From: an uncultured Pseudomonadales bacterium
GTDB lineage: Bacteria; Pseudomonadota; Gammaproteobacteria; Pseudomonadales; Azotimanducaceae
Assembly (NCBI GenBank): GCA_958296405.1
Contig: OY282519.1
Coordinates: 496,001-560,000 of the forward strand
Length of the DNA stretch: 64,000 nt
Direction: 5' to 3'
Position numbers and translations under genes: made by a program. Positions 1 through 8,397 of this stretch are shown here, in pieces. The stretch's first letter is position 1. The number at the start of each line of letters is the position of its first letter. The notes below the pieces were generated by a model, which made no database searches, was not told the origin of the DNA, and saw only the letters and a program-made list of their open reading frames with translations.

Positions 1-383
1 TGCTCAGTGACGGCCACGGCCACCACCGCATCGCCGGCCGCCATGCGGGGCAGCCAAGCCTCCCGCTGCGCTTCGCTGCCGGCGGCCAACAATGCCGCCG
101 GCGCCATCACCGCGGTGGCGGTGAACGGCACCGGCGCCGCGGCGGCGCCCAAGCACTCGGCGATGATCGCGGCGTCCAACAGCGACAATCCCACGCCGCC
201 GTATGCCTCGGGGATCAGCGCGCCGTGGATGCCGAGGTCTCGAAGGCCGTCCCAGATGTCGCTTGGGCGGGTGTCGCCGGCATCGGCGGCGGCGCGCACC
301 CGGTCCAACGGGCAGGCCGCGGCCAGGAAGCCGGCGAGGCTCTGTTGCAGCAGCCGCTGCTCTTCGGTGAGGCCGAACTCCAT
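1..383 (-). CDS. Acyl-CoA dehydrogenase, C-terminus cut by window edge
   Basis: Only the first ~127 residues lie in the window; the rest is beyond base 1. The N-terminus begins MEFGLTEEQRLLQQSL and runs through the helical N-terminal domain, including the family-typical stretch GIPEAYGG-like 'ALIPEAYGGVGLSLLDA'. It would oxidise an acyl-CoA thioester to the 2-enoyl-CoA using FAD. The ATG overlaps the stop codon of the preceding acyl-CoA dehydrogenase by one base (TAATG), so the two are translationally coupled and may form a heteromeric enzyme, as in steroid or unusual-acyl degradation (inference). Substrate cannot be told from sequence. Confidence 0.85.
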   Translation of the reverse strand, partial: MEFGLTEEQRLLQQSLAGFLAAACPLDRVRAAADAGDTRPSDIWDGLRDLGIHGALIPEAYGGVGLSLLDAAIIAECLGAAAAPVPFTATAVMAPAALLAAGSEAQREAWLPRMAAGDAVVAVAVTE

Positions 384-1618
384 TACGCGGCGCCTTCTTG
401 GCGTTGCGCTGCCTTCGGCTCCTTGGGCAGGCCGAGGGCGCGCTCGCCGATCATGTTCTTCTGAATCTGGGCGGTGCCGCCGCCGATGATGAGCCCCAAA
501 TCCAACATGTAGCGTTGCTGCCAAGCGCCGGCATCGCGCAGGTGCGGGTTGGCATCCGTCGGGTCTGGCGCGACGCCGGCGGCGGGATACAAGGTGCCCA
601 ACTCGCCCAGCAAGTCGATGGCGAGGGCGTCCATCTGATGATTGAGCTCGCAGCCGTTCAGCTTGACGATCCAACGTGGCAGCCCGGCCTCCTCGCCCTT
701 GATGGCGTGGCTCAACACCCGCATGCCGTTGAACTTCATCGCCAGCATTTGCCCCTGCAGCTTGAGGAGCCGGTCTCGATACGCCGGATGCTCCATCAGC
801 GGCCGCCCGTCGAGCGTCTCGTTCGTCATCATGGCGACGATGCGCCGAAAGCGGTTCTCGGCAACGTTCGGGTCTCCCAGGCCGCCGCGCTCGTGCTTCA
901 AGGTGGCGTTGGCGACGAACCAGCCTTCACCGCGCTTGCCGACGATCTGGCTCGTTGGCACGCGCACGTCCGTGAAGAACACCTCGTTGAAGGTGGCCTC
1001 GCCCGTCATCGTCACCAACGGGCGCACCTCGATGCCGGGGGTGTCCATGGGAAACAGCAGGTAGCTGATGCCCTGATGCTTCGGCGCATCCGGTTCGGTG
1101 CGCACGAGGCAGAACATCATGTCGGCGTAATGAGCGCCGGAGGTCCAGATCTTTTGGCCGTTGATGACGAACTCGTCGCCATCCACATGCGCCTTCGTTG
1201 CCAGCGACGCCAGGTCTGACCCGGAGCCCGGCTCCGAATAGCCTTGGCACCAGAGCATGTCGCCACGCACCGTCGGCGCGATGTAGGCGCGCTTCTGCTC
1301 TTCCGTGCCCAACTCCAACAAGGTGGGCACCAGCCGGTTGTCGCCGTCGTGGCCGCCTAGGATGTCGGCGTTGCCGAACTCCTCCGCAATGATGTGAGAC
1401 TTGAGGATGTCCGGCTCAGCCCCGTAGCCGCCGTATTCCTTGGGAATGGACCGCGCCGCGTAGCCGTGTTCGATCAGCAGCCGTTGCCATTGGCGGGCGC
1501 GTTCGTCCGGTGGGCCGCGGCGCCCGAACGCCGGCGGCGCTTGGTGGCCGTGCGCTTCGATGAACTCCCGCACTTCGGCGCGGAACGCTTCGTGCTCTGG
1601 GCTATGGGATAGCAGCAA
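383..1618 (-). CDS. Acyl-CoA dehydrogenase
   Basis: 411 residues, full length for the family. It shows the N-terminal helical domain (SIPKEYGGYGAEPDILK), the middle beta domain with the FAD/substrate signature 'WCQGYSEPGSGSDLAS' and 'INGQKIWTSGAHYADMMF', and a C-terminal helical domain ending in 'GGGTAQIQKNMIGERALGLP'. The start is TTG, preceded by GGAGGGGGAACC, which is a strong ribosome site. It overlaps the next acyl-CoA dehydrogenase (TAATG), suggesting a two-subunit enzyme in fatty-acid or sterol side-chain oxidation. A separate assignment of substrate is not possible here. Confidence 0.93.
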   Translation of the reverse strand: MLLSHSPEHEAFRAEVREFIEAHGHQAPPAFGRRGPPDERARQWQRLLIEHGYAARSIPKEYGGYGAEPDILKSHIIAEEFGNADILGGHDGDNRLVPTLLELGTEEQKRAYIAPTVRGDMLWCQGYSEPGSGSDLASLATKAHVDGDEFVINGQKIWTSGAHYADMMFCLVRTEPDAPKHQGISYLLFPMDTPGIEVRPLVTMTGEATFNEVFFTDVRVPTSQIVGKRGEGWFVANATLKHERGGLGDPNVAENRFRRIVAMMTNETLDGRPLMEHPAYRDRLLKLQGQMLAMKFNGMRVLSHAIKGEEAGLPRWIVKLNGCELNHQMDALAIDLLGELGTLYPAAGVAPDPTDANPHLRDAGAWQQRYMLDLGLIIGGGTAQIQKNMIGERALGLPKEPKAAQRQEGAA

Positions 1619-1630
1619 GGTTCCCCCTCC

Positions 1631-1801
1631 TCACTCGTCGATGGCATCGCGCTGCGTGTTGCTTGGCGGCGGGGCGCCGGCAGCGCCGCTCGGCGGCGAG
1701 TGATCTTCCGCCGGCAGCGCGCGCACGAAGCGCCATGCAAGGTAAAGCCCACCGAGCCCGACCAAAACGCCGAAGCTCGTGATGATGATGGCGCCGATGA
1801 T
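1631..1801 (-). CDS. Possible small single-pass membrane protein, start unclear
   Basis: An open frame in the gap between the Eis-like gene and the acyl-CoA dehydrogenases. It reads DIIGAIIITSFGVLVGLG then LYLAWRFVRALPAED and a Ser/Pro/Ala-rich tail of about 25 residues, ending 13 bases before the dehydrogenase TTG. The hydrophobic stretch followed by basic residues looks like a real single-pass membrane segment. No ATG or GTG lies in frame; a TTG at 1765 would give 44 residues, and a GGGAGG motif lies just upstream of two ATC codons at 1796-1801. It may be a small protein with a rare start or a decayed gene. Function unknown. Confidence 0.35.
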   Translation of the reverse strand: MIGAIIITSFGVLVGLGGLYLAWRFVRALPAEDHSPPSGAAGAPPPSNTQRDAIDE

Positions 1802-1940
1802 GTCCTCCCGCTCGCCAACATGCGCGGCGCCGCTTCACGACGCTTGCGCTGGCCCCAATTCTCGCCCATTTGGCGCGCGAACGGGCCTTTCGCGTGGCCG
1901 CCGGGTTCCGCCGGGTGCCGCGTTGGTGGCAGCCAGCGCC

Positions 1941-3164
1941 CTAGAAGTGGTCTGGGCAATGTGGCGCATGTTGCGTCGCAAACAGCGCATCGAGCGCTTG
2001 CACCGCCTGCGGCTCGGCTTCGAGCAAGCCCCATGCGCGCAGTTCCCGCGCCGAGCGGCGGCCAGCGTAGAGGGCGGCCAGCGCCTTGATGGAAAGCGTT
2101 GCATCGGCGCTTGCGCTGTTTGGCGCGCGCGTCACGGCCGCTTTGCCGTTTGCCGCCTCGATGTGAAACGTGCCGTCGTTCCACGGCGTCAGGCGGTCTG
2201 GCGCGATGGCGAGGGTGGCGACGCCAGCCGCGCTCCAACCGCGCTCGGCCAGCGCCGCAGCCACATCCATGAGGCGCAGCCAAACGCCTTCGCCATCCCT
2301 GGCGTGGAGCAGACGCGGCTCCAGCATCAGCTCCGGCGCTGGGTCATCCAACGGCGCGCCGTCCCAACGCACTCTGCCCACCAAGTCGTGCCGCTTGAAG
2401 AATGTCCACAGCGAGCGATAGGCGTCTTGGGAAAGCCACGCCAAATCTCTGATGACGATCTCTTGGCCGCGGCTCGAATGGTTCACCCGGTCTGTGCGCA
2501 GGGTGTAGACGGCATAGCCGTCTGGCTCACCGGCAGCGTCCCGAGAGAGGGCGATGTGGATGGGGCCGTCCGCGGCGCGTTCCTCCAAGGCGTTGTTCAG
2601 CCACAGCGCCCGCGCCCGGTGCAGGTAGCACATGCGGCCTTCGATGAAGCGGATGTAAACCTGTTTGCAGTGATCGTAGCCGGCCGCCACGTCCACGCGC
2701 TCCACCCGGCCGGCGCCCTCATCGCCATCGTGGAAGCCGATGTCCACGGTATCGATGGTGTAGCTGCGCAGGACGCTGGCCATCGCGTACCCGTAGCGCT
2801 GGTAGATGGCCGCTTGCGAGGCCCACAGCGCGGAAACCGGCTGGCCGCGTTCGCGCATGTCTTGGAACGCTTGCGTCAGGATGCGGCGCACCAAGCCGCG
2901 GCGGCGATACTCCGGTAGCGTGCCAACGGTGGAGACGCCGGCCAGCGACGTCGCGGCGCCGTTCGCCCGCATGGTGAACGGGAAGGCGCTGTAGCTCGAC
3001 ACCAGCTTCGGCCCGTCGAACGCGCACAAAGTCCACTCGGCGCGCAGGCTCTGGGCGATGGTGTTGTCTGCGCCATCGCCGAACGCGCCGCCATAGACGT
3101 AGCCGCCGAGCGCGGCGAGGTCGCCAATCTCGCTTTCCGTGGCGGGTCGCAACTCGATGCCCAT
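1941..3164 (-). CDS. Eis-like GNAT N-acetyltransferase with SCP2-like C-terminal domain
   Basis: 407 residues from an ATG preceded by TTGGAGGCAAAC. The N-terminal GNAT fold carries the acetyl-CoA loop 'VGTLPEYRRRGLVRRIL'. A second GNAT-like half follows ('YAVYTLRTD'), then a C-terminal sterol-carrier-like domain ('DATLSIKALAALYAGRRS'). The chain ends in Phe, as in mycobacterial Eis, where the C-terminal carboxylate takes part in catalysis (family knowledge). Eis proteins acetylate primary amines such as aminoglycosides or lysine side chains; the true substrate here is unknown. It stands alone on the minus strand, divergent from the esterase gene. Confidence 0.85.
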   Translation of the reverse strand: MGIELRPATESEIGDLAALGGYVYGGAFGDGADNTIAQSLRAEWTLCAFDGPKLVSSYSAFPFTMRANGAATSLAGVSTVGTLPEYRRRGLVRRILTQAFQDMRERGQPVSALWASQAAIYQRYGYAMASVLRSYTIDTVDIGFHDGDEGAGRVERVDVAAGYDHCKQVYIRFIEGRMCYLHRARALWLNNALEERAADGPIHIALSRDAAGEPDGYAVYTLRTDRVNHSSRGQEIVIRDLAWLSQDAYRSLWTFFKRHDLVGRVRWDGAPLDDPAPELMLEPRLLHARDGEGVWLRLMDVAAALAERGWSAAGVATLAIAPDRLTPWNDGTFHIEAANGKAAVTRAPNSASADATLSIKALAALYAGRRSARELRAWGLLEAEPQAVQALDALFATQHAPHCPDHF

Positions 3165-3464
3165 GTTTGCCTCCAAGCTCCTTTGCGCAGACGCCCGCTG
3201 CGTGGCGCTGCTGCCTCCATTGTGGCGGGAGCGTTGGCCGCGGCGCACATGACGCATGGCAGCGACGCGGACCGCGCAAGACAGGGTTCCCGCAGATAAG
3301 GAGACAGTGTGCCACAGTGGTTATTGGCGGTGGCCCCGCGTCGAGCGCTCTGGGCGTGGGGCGGAGGCTGCTCCAGGCCCTGCGCCCGCCCGTATCATCT
3401 GCCACGCAAACATTGCGTCAAACACCGTGTCGCCAGCGCGGTGGCGAGCCATCTGGAGGGGAAC

Positions 3465-4652
3465 ATGCCGCGCGGATTGTCGGAACAACGCTTGGAAAAC
3501 ACCTACGCACTGATGCGCCGCTATGTGGACGCGGGGGCGTTGCCGGGCTGCCTGTGCCTCGTCGCGCGCGGCCACGACACTTGGTTCCGGGCCTACGGCC
3601 ACATGGACGTGGAGCGGCGGCAAGCGATCTGGCGCGACGTGGTGTTCCGCATCTATTCGATGACCAAGCCGGTGGTGAGCGTGGCGCTGATGACGCTCTA
3701 CGAGGAGGGCCGCTTTCAACTGGACGATCCGGTGGCGAAGTTCATTCCGTCCTGGTCGAAGCTCGCAGTGTTCCACGACGGCGATGCGGACAGCTACTCG
3801 GCCGTGCCGCCAGAGCGCCCGATGACGGTGAAAGACCTGCTCACGCACACATCGGGGCTGACCTATGGCTTCATGGAGAGCCACCCGGTGGATGCGCTCT
3901 ACCGCCGGCACAAGGTTGGCGAAGGCGACCTCGAGGGCCTCATCGAGGGGCTTGCCGAACTGCCGCTGCTGTTTTCGCCCGGCACGCGCTGGAACTACGG
4001 CTACTCCACGGATGTGTGCGGCTATCTGGTGCAGGTGCTCGCAGACATGCCCTTGGACGACTTTGTGCGGGAACGCATCACGGCGCCGCTCGGCATGGTG
4101 GACTCGGGCTTCAGCGTGCCGGCGGCGTCGGCGAGCCGCTTCGCCGCCTGCTACGAACACGCCGGCAACAACGCCTATCGCCTGCAGGACGCCCCCGGCG
4201 ACAGCCGCTACCTGCAAGCGCCGAAGCTGCTCTCCGGCGGCGGTGGCATGGTCTCCACCGTGGACGACTACCACCGCTTCTGCCGCATGCTGCTCGGCAA
4301 GGGCGAACTCGACGGCGCGCGCATCTTGGGGCGCAAGACGGTGGAACACATGACCTGCAACCACATGCCCGGCGGCTGCGACCTCGCCGCCATGGGCCAG
4401 CCGGTGTTCAGCGAAACGCCCTACGAAGGCATCGGCTTCGGCTTGGGTTTCTCGGTGGTGCTGGACCCGGCCGCCGCCAACGTGCTGGATTCCCCCGGCG
4501 AGTTCGCTTGGGGTGGCGCCGCGAGCACTTACTTCTGGGTGGATCCGGCGGAGGAACTCATCGTCATCTTCATGACGCAGCTCCTGCCATCGTCTTCCTA
4601 TCCCATCCGGCGCGAGCTCAAGGCGACCATCTATCCGGCGCTGGTGGAGTGA
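3465..4652 (+). CDS. Serine hydrolase, beta-lactamase class C / family VIII esterase fold
   Basis: 395 residues from an ATG behind CTGGAGGGGAAC; an in-frame ATG further upstream lacks such a site. The nucleophile motif is S65-M-T-K68 ('IYSMTKPVVS'), the second motif is Y180-S181 in 'NYGYSTDVCGYL', and 'LLTHTSGLTYGF' and 'WGGAASTYFWVDP' are typical of the family. No signal peptide is visible, so it is probably cytoplasmic. Related enzymes hydrolyse short-chain esters or modify acyl groups in biosynthesis rather than destroying beta-lactams; which applies here is unknown. It is divergent from the Eis-like gene, and 134 bp separate it from the quinohemoprotein gene. Confidence 0.9.
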   Translation: MPRGLSEQRLENTYALMRRYVDAGALPGCLCLVARGHDTWFRAYGHMDVERRQAIWRDVVFRIYSMTKPVVSVALMTLYEEGRFQLDDPVAKFIPSWSKLAVFHDGDADSYSAVPPERPMTVKDLLTHTSGLTYGFMESHPVDALYRRHKVGEGDLEGLIEGLAELPLLFSPGTRWNYGYSTDVCGYLVQVLADMPLDDFVRERITAPLGMVDSGFSVPAASASRFAACYEHAGNNAYRLQDAPGDSRYLQAPKLLSGGGGMVSTVDDYHRFCRMLLGKGELDGARILGRKTVEHMTCNHMPGGCDLAAMGQPVFSETPYEGIGFGLGFSVVLDPAAANVLDSPGEFAWGGAASTYFWVDPAEELIVIFMTQLLPSSSYPIRRELKATIYPALVE

Positions 4653-4786
4653 GGCTGAACAGCTGCTCGCGGCCCAGCCGCCGAACGCCGGCGGGACGAC
4701 GCCCCGCTCGACAGCGAGGCTGACTGAACCGCAGCCACGAATCCCGTATTATCCGGCGGGCGCAGGGGAACGAAGGGAGCAGTGCG

Positions 4787-7012
4787 ATGCGCGCATTGGC
4801 ATGGAGCATCATCGTCGTCATCGTCGCGGCCATCGCCTATTGGGTGGGCTGGCGCGAGGAACCGATGCCGGCGCCCACAGCGGCGCCGGAATCCGCGCAG
4901 CAGGCCCCGGCCGTGCCGGCGCCAACGCTCGGCCTCATCGACGATGCCCGCATCATCAACGCGGATTCGGAACCCGGCAACTGGCTCGCGCATGGCCGCA
5001 CCTACGCGGAGCGCCGCTTCTCGCCGCTCACGAGCGTCAATCGCGGCAACGTCGGCGAACTGGGCCTGCAGTGGTACCGCGACATGGGCACGAACCGCGC
5101 CCTCGAAGCCACGCCCATCGTCGTGGACGGCATCATGTTCCTCACCAGCGCTTGGAGCCGGGTTCACGCCATCGATGCCCTCACCGGGGAGGAGCACTGG
5201 TCTTACGATCCAGAAGTGCCGCCGGAGTGGGGCCGCCGCGCCTGTTGCGATGTCGTGAACCGCGGCGTCGCCGTGTACAGGGGGCGCGTCTACGTCGGCA
5301 CCTTGGATGGCCGGCTGGTGGCGCTGGACGCCGCCACTGGCCAAAAGGTGTGGGAGGTGGACACCATCACCGACCGCGACCGCTACTACACCATCACCGG
5401 CGCCCCGCGCGCCGCCGCCGGCAAGGTCTTCATCGGCAACGGCGGCGCCGAGTACGGCGTGCGCGGCTACGTGACGGCATACGACGCTGAGACGGGTGAG
5501 CAGGCGTGGCGTTTCTTCACCGTGCCCGGCAACCCATCCCTGCCGTTTGAACATCCGGAAATGGAGCTCGCCGCGGACACCTGGAAGGGCGGTGAATGGT
5601 GGGAAATCGGCGGTGGCGGCACCGTGTGGAACTCCATCGTGTACGACCCGGATTTCGATCAGGTTTACATCGGCGTCGGCAACGGTTCGCCGTGGACGCG
5701 GGCCATCCGTTCGCCGGGCGGCGGCGACAACCTGTTCTTGTCATCCATCGTCGCCTTGGACGTGGAAACCGGCAGCATGAACTGGCATTACCAGACCACG
5801 CCGGGCGACAACTGGGATTACACCGCGGTGCAGGACATGGCGCTGGCGGACATGATGGTGGACGGCGTGTTGACGAAGGTGCTGCTGCAAGCGCCAAAAA
5901 ACGGCTTCTTCTATGTGATCGACCGCGCGGACGGGCGCCTGCTGCGCGCCCACCCCTTCGCCGCCGTCACTTGGGCCACGCATGTGGACTTGGAGACAGG
6001 ACGCCCGGTGGAGAACCCAGAGATGGACTACACGGAGAGCGAGAAGTGGGTGCTGCCGGGGCCGCTCGGCGCCCACAACTGGCAGGCGATGTCCGTGGAC
6101 GTGGAGGCGGGCCTCGTGTACCTGCCGGCGCAGGACAACCCGCTCATCTACGGCATGGCGGAAGAGTGGCAGGAAACCGGCCTCTACAAGCGCAACCCCG
6201 GCAGCATGAACTTGGGTTTGGAGTTTGGGCGCATCGCGCAGTTGCTCGTCAACAACCTAGAGACGCAGCCCACGCCGAAGGGCTATCTGAAAGCGTTCGA
6301 CCCGCTGACTGGCGAATCGCCTTGGACGGTGGAGATTCCCCACTATTGGAACGGCGGCGTGCTCGGCACTGCCGGCGGGCTGGTCTTCCACGGCGACGCG
6401 CTCGGCCACTTCAATGCTTACGACAAGGCCACCGGCGAACTGCTGTGGCGCTTCAACACCTACACGTCCATGCTGGCGCCGCCGATCACCTTCGAGATCG
6501 ACGGCACCCAATACGTTTCCATCCTCACCGGCACCGGCGGGGGAGACCTGTTCTCCGGCGAAGCGCTGCCGCCGCTCGAGAAGACCGCGTCCTTCACCTA
6601 TGGGAACAGCGGGCGGCTGCTCACCTTCACCCTCGGCGGCACGGCATCCTTGCCGGCGCCGACGGCGGTGGACCGCACCATTCCAGAGCAGGAGCTCGCG
6701 GGCTTGGACGACGCCGAACTCGCGCAGGGCGAACGCCTATACAATACCTACTGCGCGACGTGCCACGGCTTGTTGGTGCGTTCGGGCGGCTCCATCGCGG
6801 ATTTGCGGCTGATGACGCCCGAAGTCCATGCCGCCTTCCGGCAAGTTGTGCTCGATGGCATTTACGCCGGGCAAGGCATGGCGAGTTTCGGGGATGTGGT
6901 GACGGAGGAAGAATCTGCCCGCATCCATGCCTATGTGCGCGCCCGCGCCCATGAGGACCGGGAAGTCGCCTTGGGCAACAAGGACATTCCGCGCATGACG
7001 TGGTTGCAGTAG
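4787..7012 (+). CDS. Membrane-anchored quinohemoprotein (PQQ and haem c) alcohol dehydrogenase
   Basis: 741 residues. An N-terminal hydrophobic anchor (about residues 5-22) would tether it to the inner membrane, facing the periplasm. An eight-bladed propeller follows, with tryptophan-docking repeats such as 'ALDAATGQKVW' and 'AYDKATGELLWRF'. The adjacent cysteines C153-C154 form the vicinal disulfide next to PQQ in this family. The C-terminal domain carries one haem c site, C656-A-T-C-H660, with M698 in 'GQGMASFG' as the likely axial ligand. It should oxidise an alcohol and pass electrons to a cytochrome or quinone. PQQ synthesis genes are not in the window. A small membrane peptide gene follows directly. 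Confidence 0.93.
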   Translation: MRALAWSIIVVIVAAIAYWVGWREEPMPAPTAAPESAQQAPAVPAPTLGLIDDARIINADSEPGNWLAHGRTYAERRFSPLTSVNRGNVGELGLQWYRDMGTNRALEATPIVVDGIMFLTSAWSRVHAIDALTGEEHWSYDPEVPPEWGRRACCDVVNRGVAVYRGRVYVGTLDGRLVALDAATGQKVWEVDTITDRDRYYTITGAPRAAAGKVFIGNGGAEYGVRGYVTAYDAETGEQAWRFFTVPGNPSLPFEHPEMELAADTWKGGEWWEIGGGGTVWNSIVYDPDFDQVYIGVGNGSPWTRAIRSPGGGDNLFLSSIVALDVETGSMNWHYQTTPGDNWDYTAVQDMALADMMVDGVLTKVLLQAPKNGFFYVIDRADGRLLRAHPFAAVTWATHVDLETGRPVENPEMDYTESEKWVLPGPLGAHNWQAMSVDVEAGLVYLPAQDNPLIYGMAEEWQETGLYKRNPGSMNLGLEFGRIAQLLVNNLETQPTPKGYLKAFDPLTGESPWTVEIPHYWNGGVLGTAGGLVFHGDALGHFNAYDKATGELLWRFNTYTSMLAPPITFEIDGTQYVSILTGTGGGDLFSGEALPPLEKTASFTYGNSGRLLTFTLGGTASLPAPTAVDRTIPEQELAGLDDAELAQGERLYNTYCATCHGLLVRSGGSIADLRLMTPEVHAAFRQVVLDGIYAGQGMASFGDVVTEEESARIHAYVRARAHEDREVALGNKDIPRMTWLQ

Positions 7013-7054
7013 TTCGCGTGAGCGAGTGTTTGCGGTAGTAAAGGATTTGCAGTG

Positions 7055-7183
7055 ATGAAGCGCCTCTTCACTTCTCTGCCGATGATTCTGGCCATGGCAA
7101 CGGTGGCCGCGCTGGCGTTCATGTTCATCATCGTGGACGACCCAGCCGACAAACCGAATCCGGCGGAAACGGTCGAGCACTGA
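7055..7183 (+). CDS. 42-residue single-pass membrane peptide next to quinohemoprotein dehydrogenase
   Basis: Reads MKRLFTSLPMILAMATVAAL then AFMFIIVDDPADKPNPAETVEH. A basic N-terminus precedes one hydrophobic helix and a short acidic periplasmic tail. The ATG is preceded by AAAGGATTTGCAGTG and lies 42 bp after the quinohemoprotein stop, in the same direction. It could be a small subunit, an anchor or a docking peptide for the dehydrogenase. That role is inferred only from position and topology, and the family is not recognised. Confidence 0.6.
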   Translation: MKRLFTSLPMILAMATVAALAFMFIIVDDPADKPNPAETVEH

Positions 7184-7219
7184 GGGCCGGCGGCGCCAGC
7201 AGGCGTTGCCGAGGAGCGC

Positions 7220-7783
7220 TTAAGCGCCCGCAAGCGGCTTCGGCGGCAACGCGGGCGGTGGCGCGCGCCGAAACTCGAAGCGCGGCCCGTCGACATTCGT
7301 GGCAGAACCATCGGGCTGGTCGGCGCGCGCCGTCGGCTCCAACTCGCCAGCTTCAGGCGCGACGGCCTGCCGCGTGAACGTGCCATTCAGCGGCTTGCCC
7401 TCTTCCAACTGCGCGAGAGCTTCCTGCATCGTCGCCGCGGTGTCTTCGTCCCACGGCAGCCGGTGCGCCCGCGGCGGGCCGCTTGGCAAGCCGGCGTCGT
7501 CCAGCTCGCGCACCCACAGGTAGATGGCGCCGGGGCCATCGGCGGCCTTGTCCGGTTCGTCCACCGTCACCCAATGCAGCCGGAACGTCGCCGGCGCCGG
7601 CGCCGGCGTTGCCCAACCCAGCAGGCCCTTCTGCGCCTGCCACGCGGTGAAGTAAAGCCCGGTGACCAGGACGACGGCACCGGCCTTCACCGCGAAGGGG
7701 CGCGCGGTGGAGAGGTTCAGGTTCAGCAACAGCGCCGCCGTCGCCACATAGGCGAGCGTCAGCGCTAGGGCCGCCCCCATCAT
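7220..7783 (-). CDS. Hypothetical membrane protein, third gene of MotA/ExbD-like cluster
   Basis: 187 residues. Two hydrophobic segments near the N-terminus ('ALALTLAYVATAALLLNLNL' and 'AVKAGAVVLVTGLYFTAW') are followed by a soluble, proline- and acid-rich domain of about 130 residues containing 'IYLWVRELDDAGLPSGPPR'. The ATG overlaps the stop of the ExbD-like gene by four bases (ATGA), so it belongs to the same operon. I do not recognise the family. Topology suggests a periplasmic domain that works with the ion-channel pair upstream. Confidence 0.7.
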   Translation of the reverse strand: MMGAALALTLAYVATAALLLNLNLSTARPFAVKAGAVVLVTGLYFTAWQAQKGLLGWATPAPAPATFRLHWVTVDEPDKAADGPGAIYLWVRELDDAGLPSGPPRAHRLPWDEDTAATMQEALAQLEEGKPLNGTFTRQAVAPEAGELEPTARADQPDGSATNVDGPRFEFRRAPPPALPPKPLAGA

Positions 7784-8397
7784 GCCTTGCCGCTCACCGC
7801 CTTCGTCAGCAGCGGCTTCGGCAGCTCGTTGACGCCGGCCACGGCGCCGCTCGCGCTCACGGTGAAGCGCACCGCGGTCTGCTCGTCGCCGGCGCCCTGC
7901 AGCGCGCGCTTGCCGTAGTACACGAGTTCAACCTCTGGGTTCAGCTTCTCCACCTTGATGGACACCGGCAACGGCTCGGCATAGTTCGCTTGGTAGTGCA
8001 GCACGTTGACGACGTATTCGCCGGGCGTGAGGGCGCGCAGCGTCACCGTTTCCTGGTTCAGCGGGTTGGAGATTTCCTCGCCGTTCAGCACGATGCGGTC
8101 TTGAAAGAGGCCGCGGTCGTCCCGGTCTAGATGCATCAGGCCGGCGTCGCGGTTGTGGTACCAAACGAGGTTGCCTTTTGGGTCTTCCACCAAGGTGTCC
8201 ACGTCGTCTGGGTGGCGGTCTTCCCAACGCACGGTGACGAGAATCTCCGCCTTGGATTCGACGTTCCCGCCCTCGGTGGGTTCCGCCATCAATGCAAACG
8301 CGATGACGAACATGAACGCGAAGCCGAGCAGCGCGTTGAACAGCAAGTCCGTGAAGGCGTCTTGAGATTCAGCAGCTTGGTAGATGCTATGGCGCAT
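7780..8397 (-). CDS. ExbD/TolR-like membrane protein with periplasmic beta domain
   Basis: 205 residues. One transmembrane helix lies near the N-terminus ('FTDLLFNALLGFAFMFVIAF'), with an acidic residue just before it (D17 region of 'SQDAFTDLL'), the arrangement used by ExbD, TolR and MotB to form a proton path. The rest is a periplasmic domain with regular beta strands ('LRALTPGEYVVNVLHYQAN'). It is longer than classical ExbD and lacks a recognisable peptidoglycan-binding motif. It overlaps its channel partner by 11 bases. It is likely the stator/energy-transfer half of a MotA/ExbB-type motor; the target is unknown. Confidence 0.7.
   Translation of the reverse strand: MRHSIYQAAESQDAFTDLLFNALLGFAFMFVIAFALMAEPTEGGNVESKAEILVTVRWEDRHPDDVDTLVEDPKGNLVWYHNRDAGLMHLDRDDRGLFQDRIVLNGEEISNPLNQETVTLRALTPGEYVVNVLHYQANYAEPLPVSIKVEKLNPEVELVYYGKRALQGAGDEQTAVRFTVSASGAVAGVNELPKPLLTKAVSGKA

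Noticed and set aside
3309-3464. N-terminal extension of the serine hydrolase
   Set aside because: Open frame with an ATG, but no ribosome site there, whereas GGAGGGGAAC precedes the ATG at 3465 and homologues start near it.
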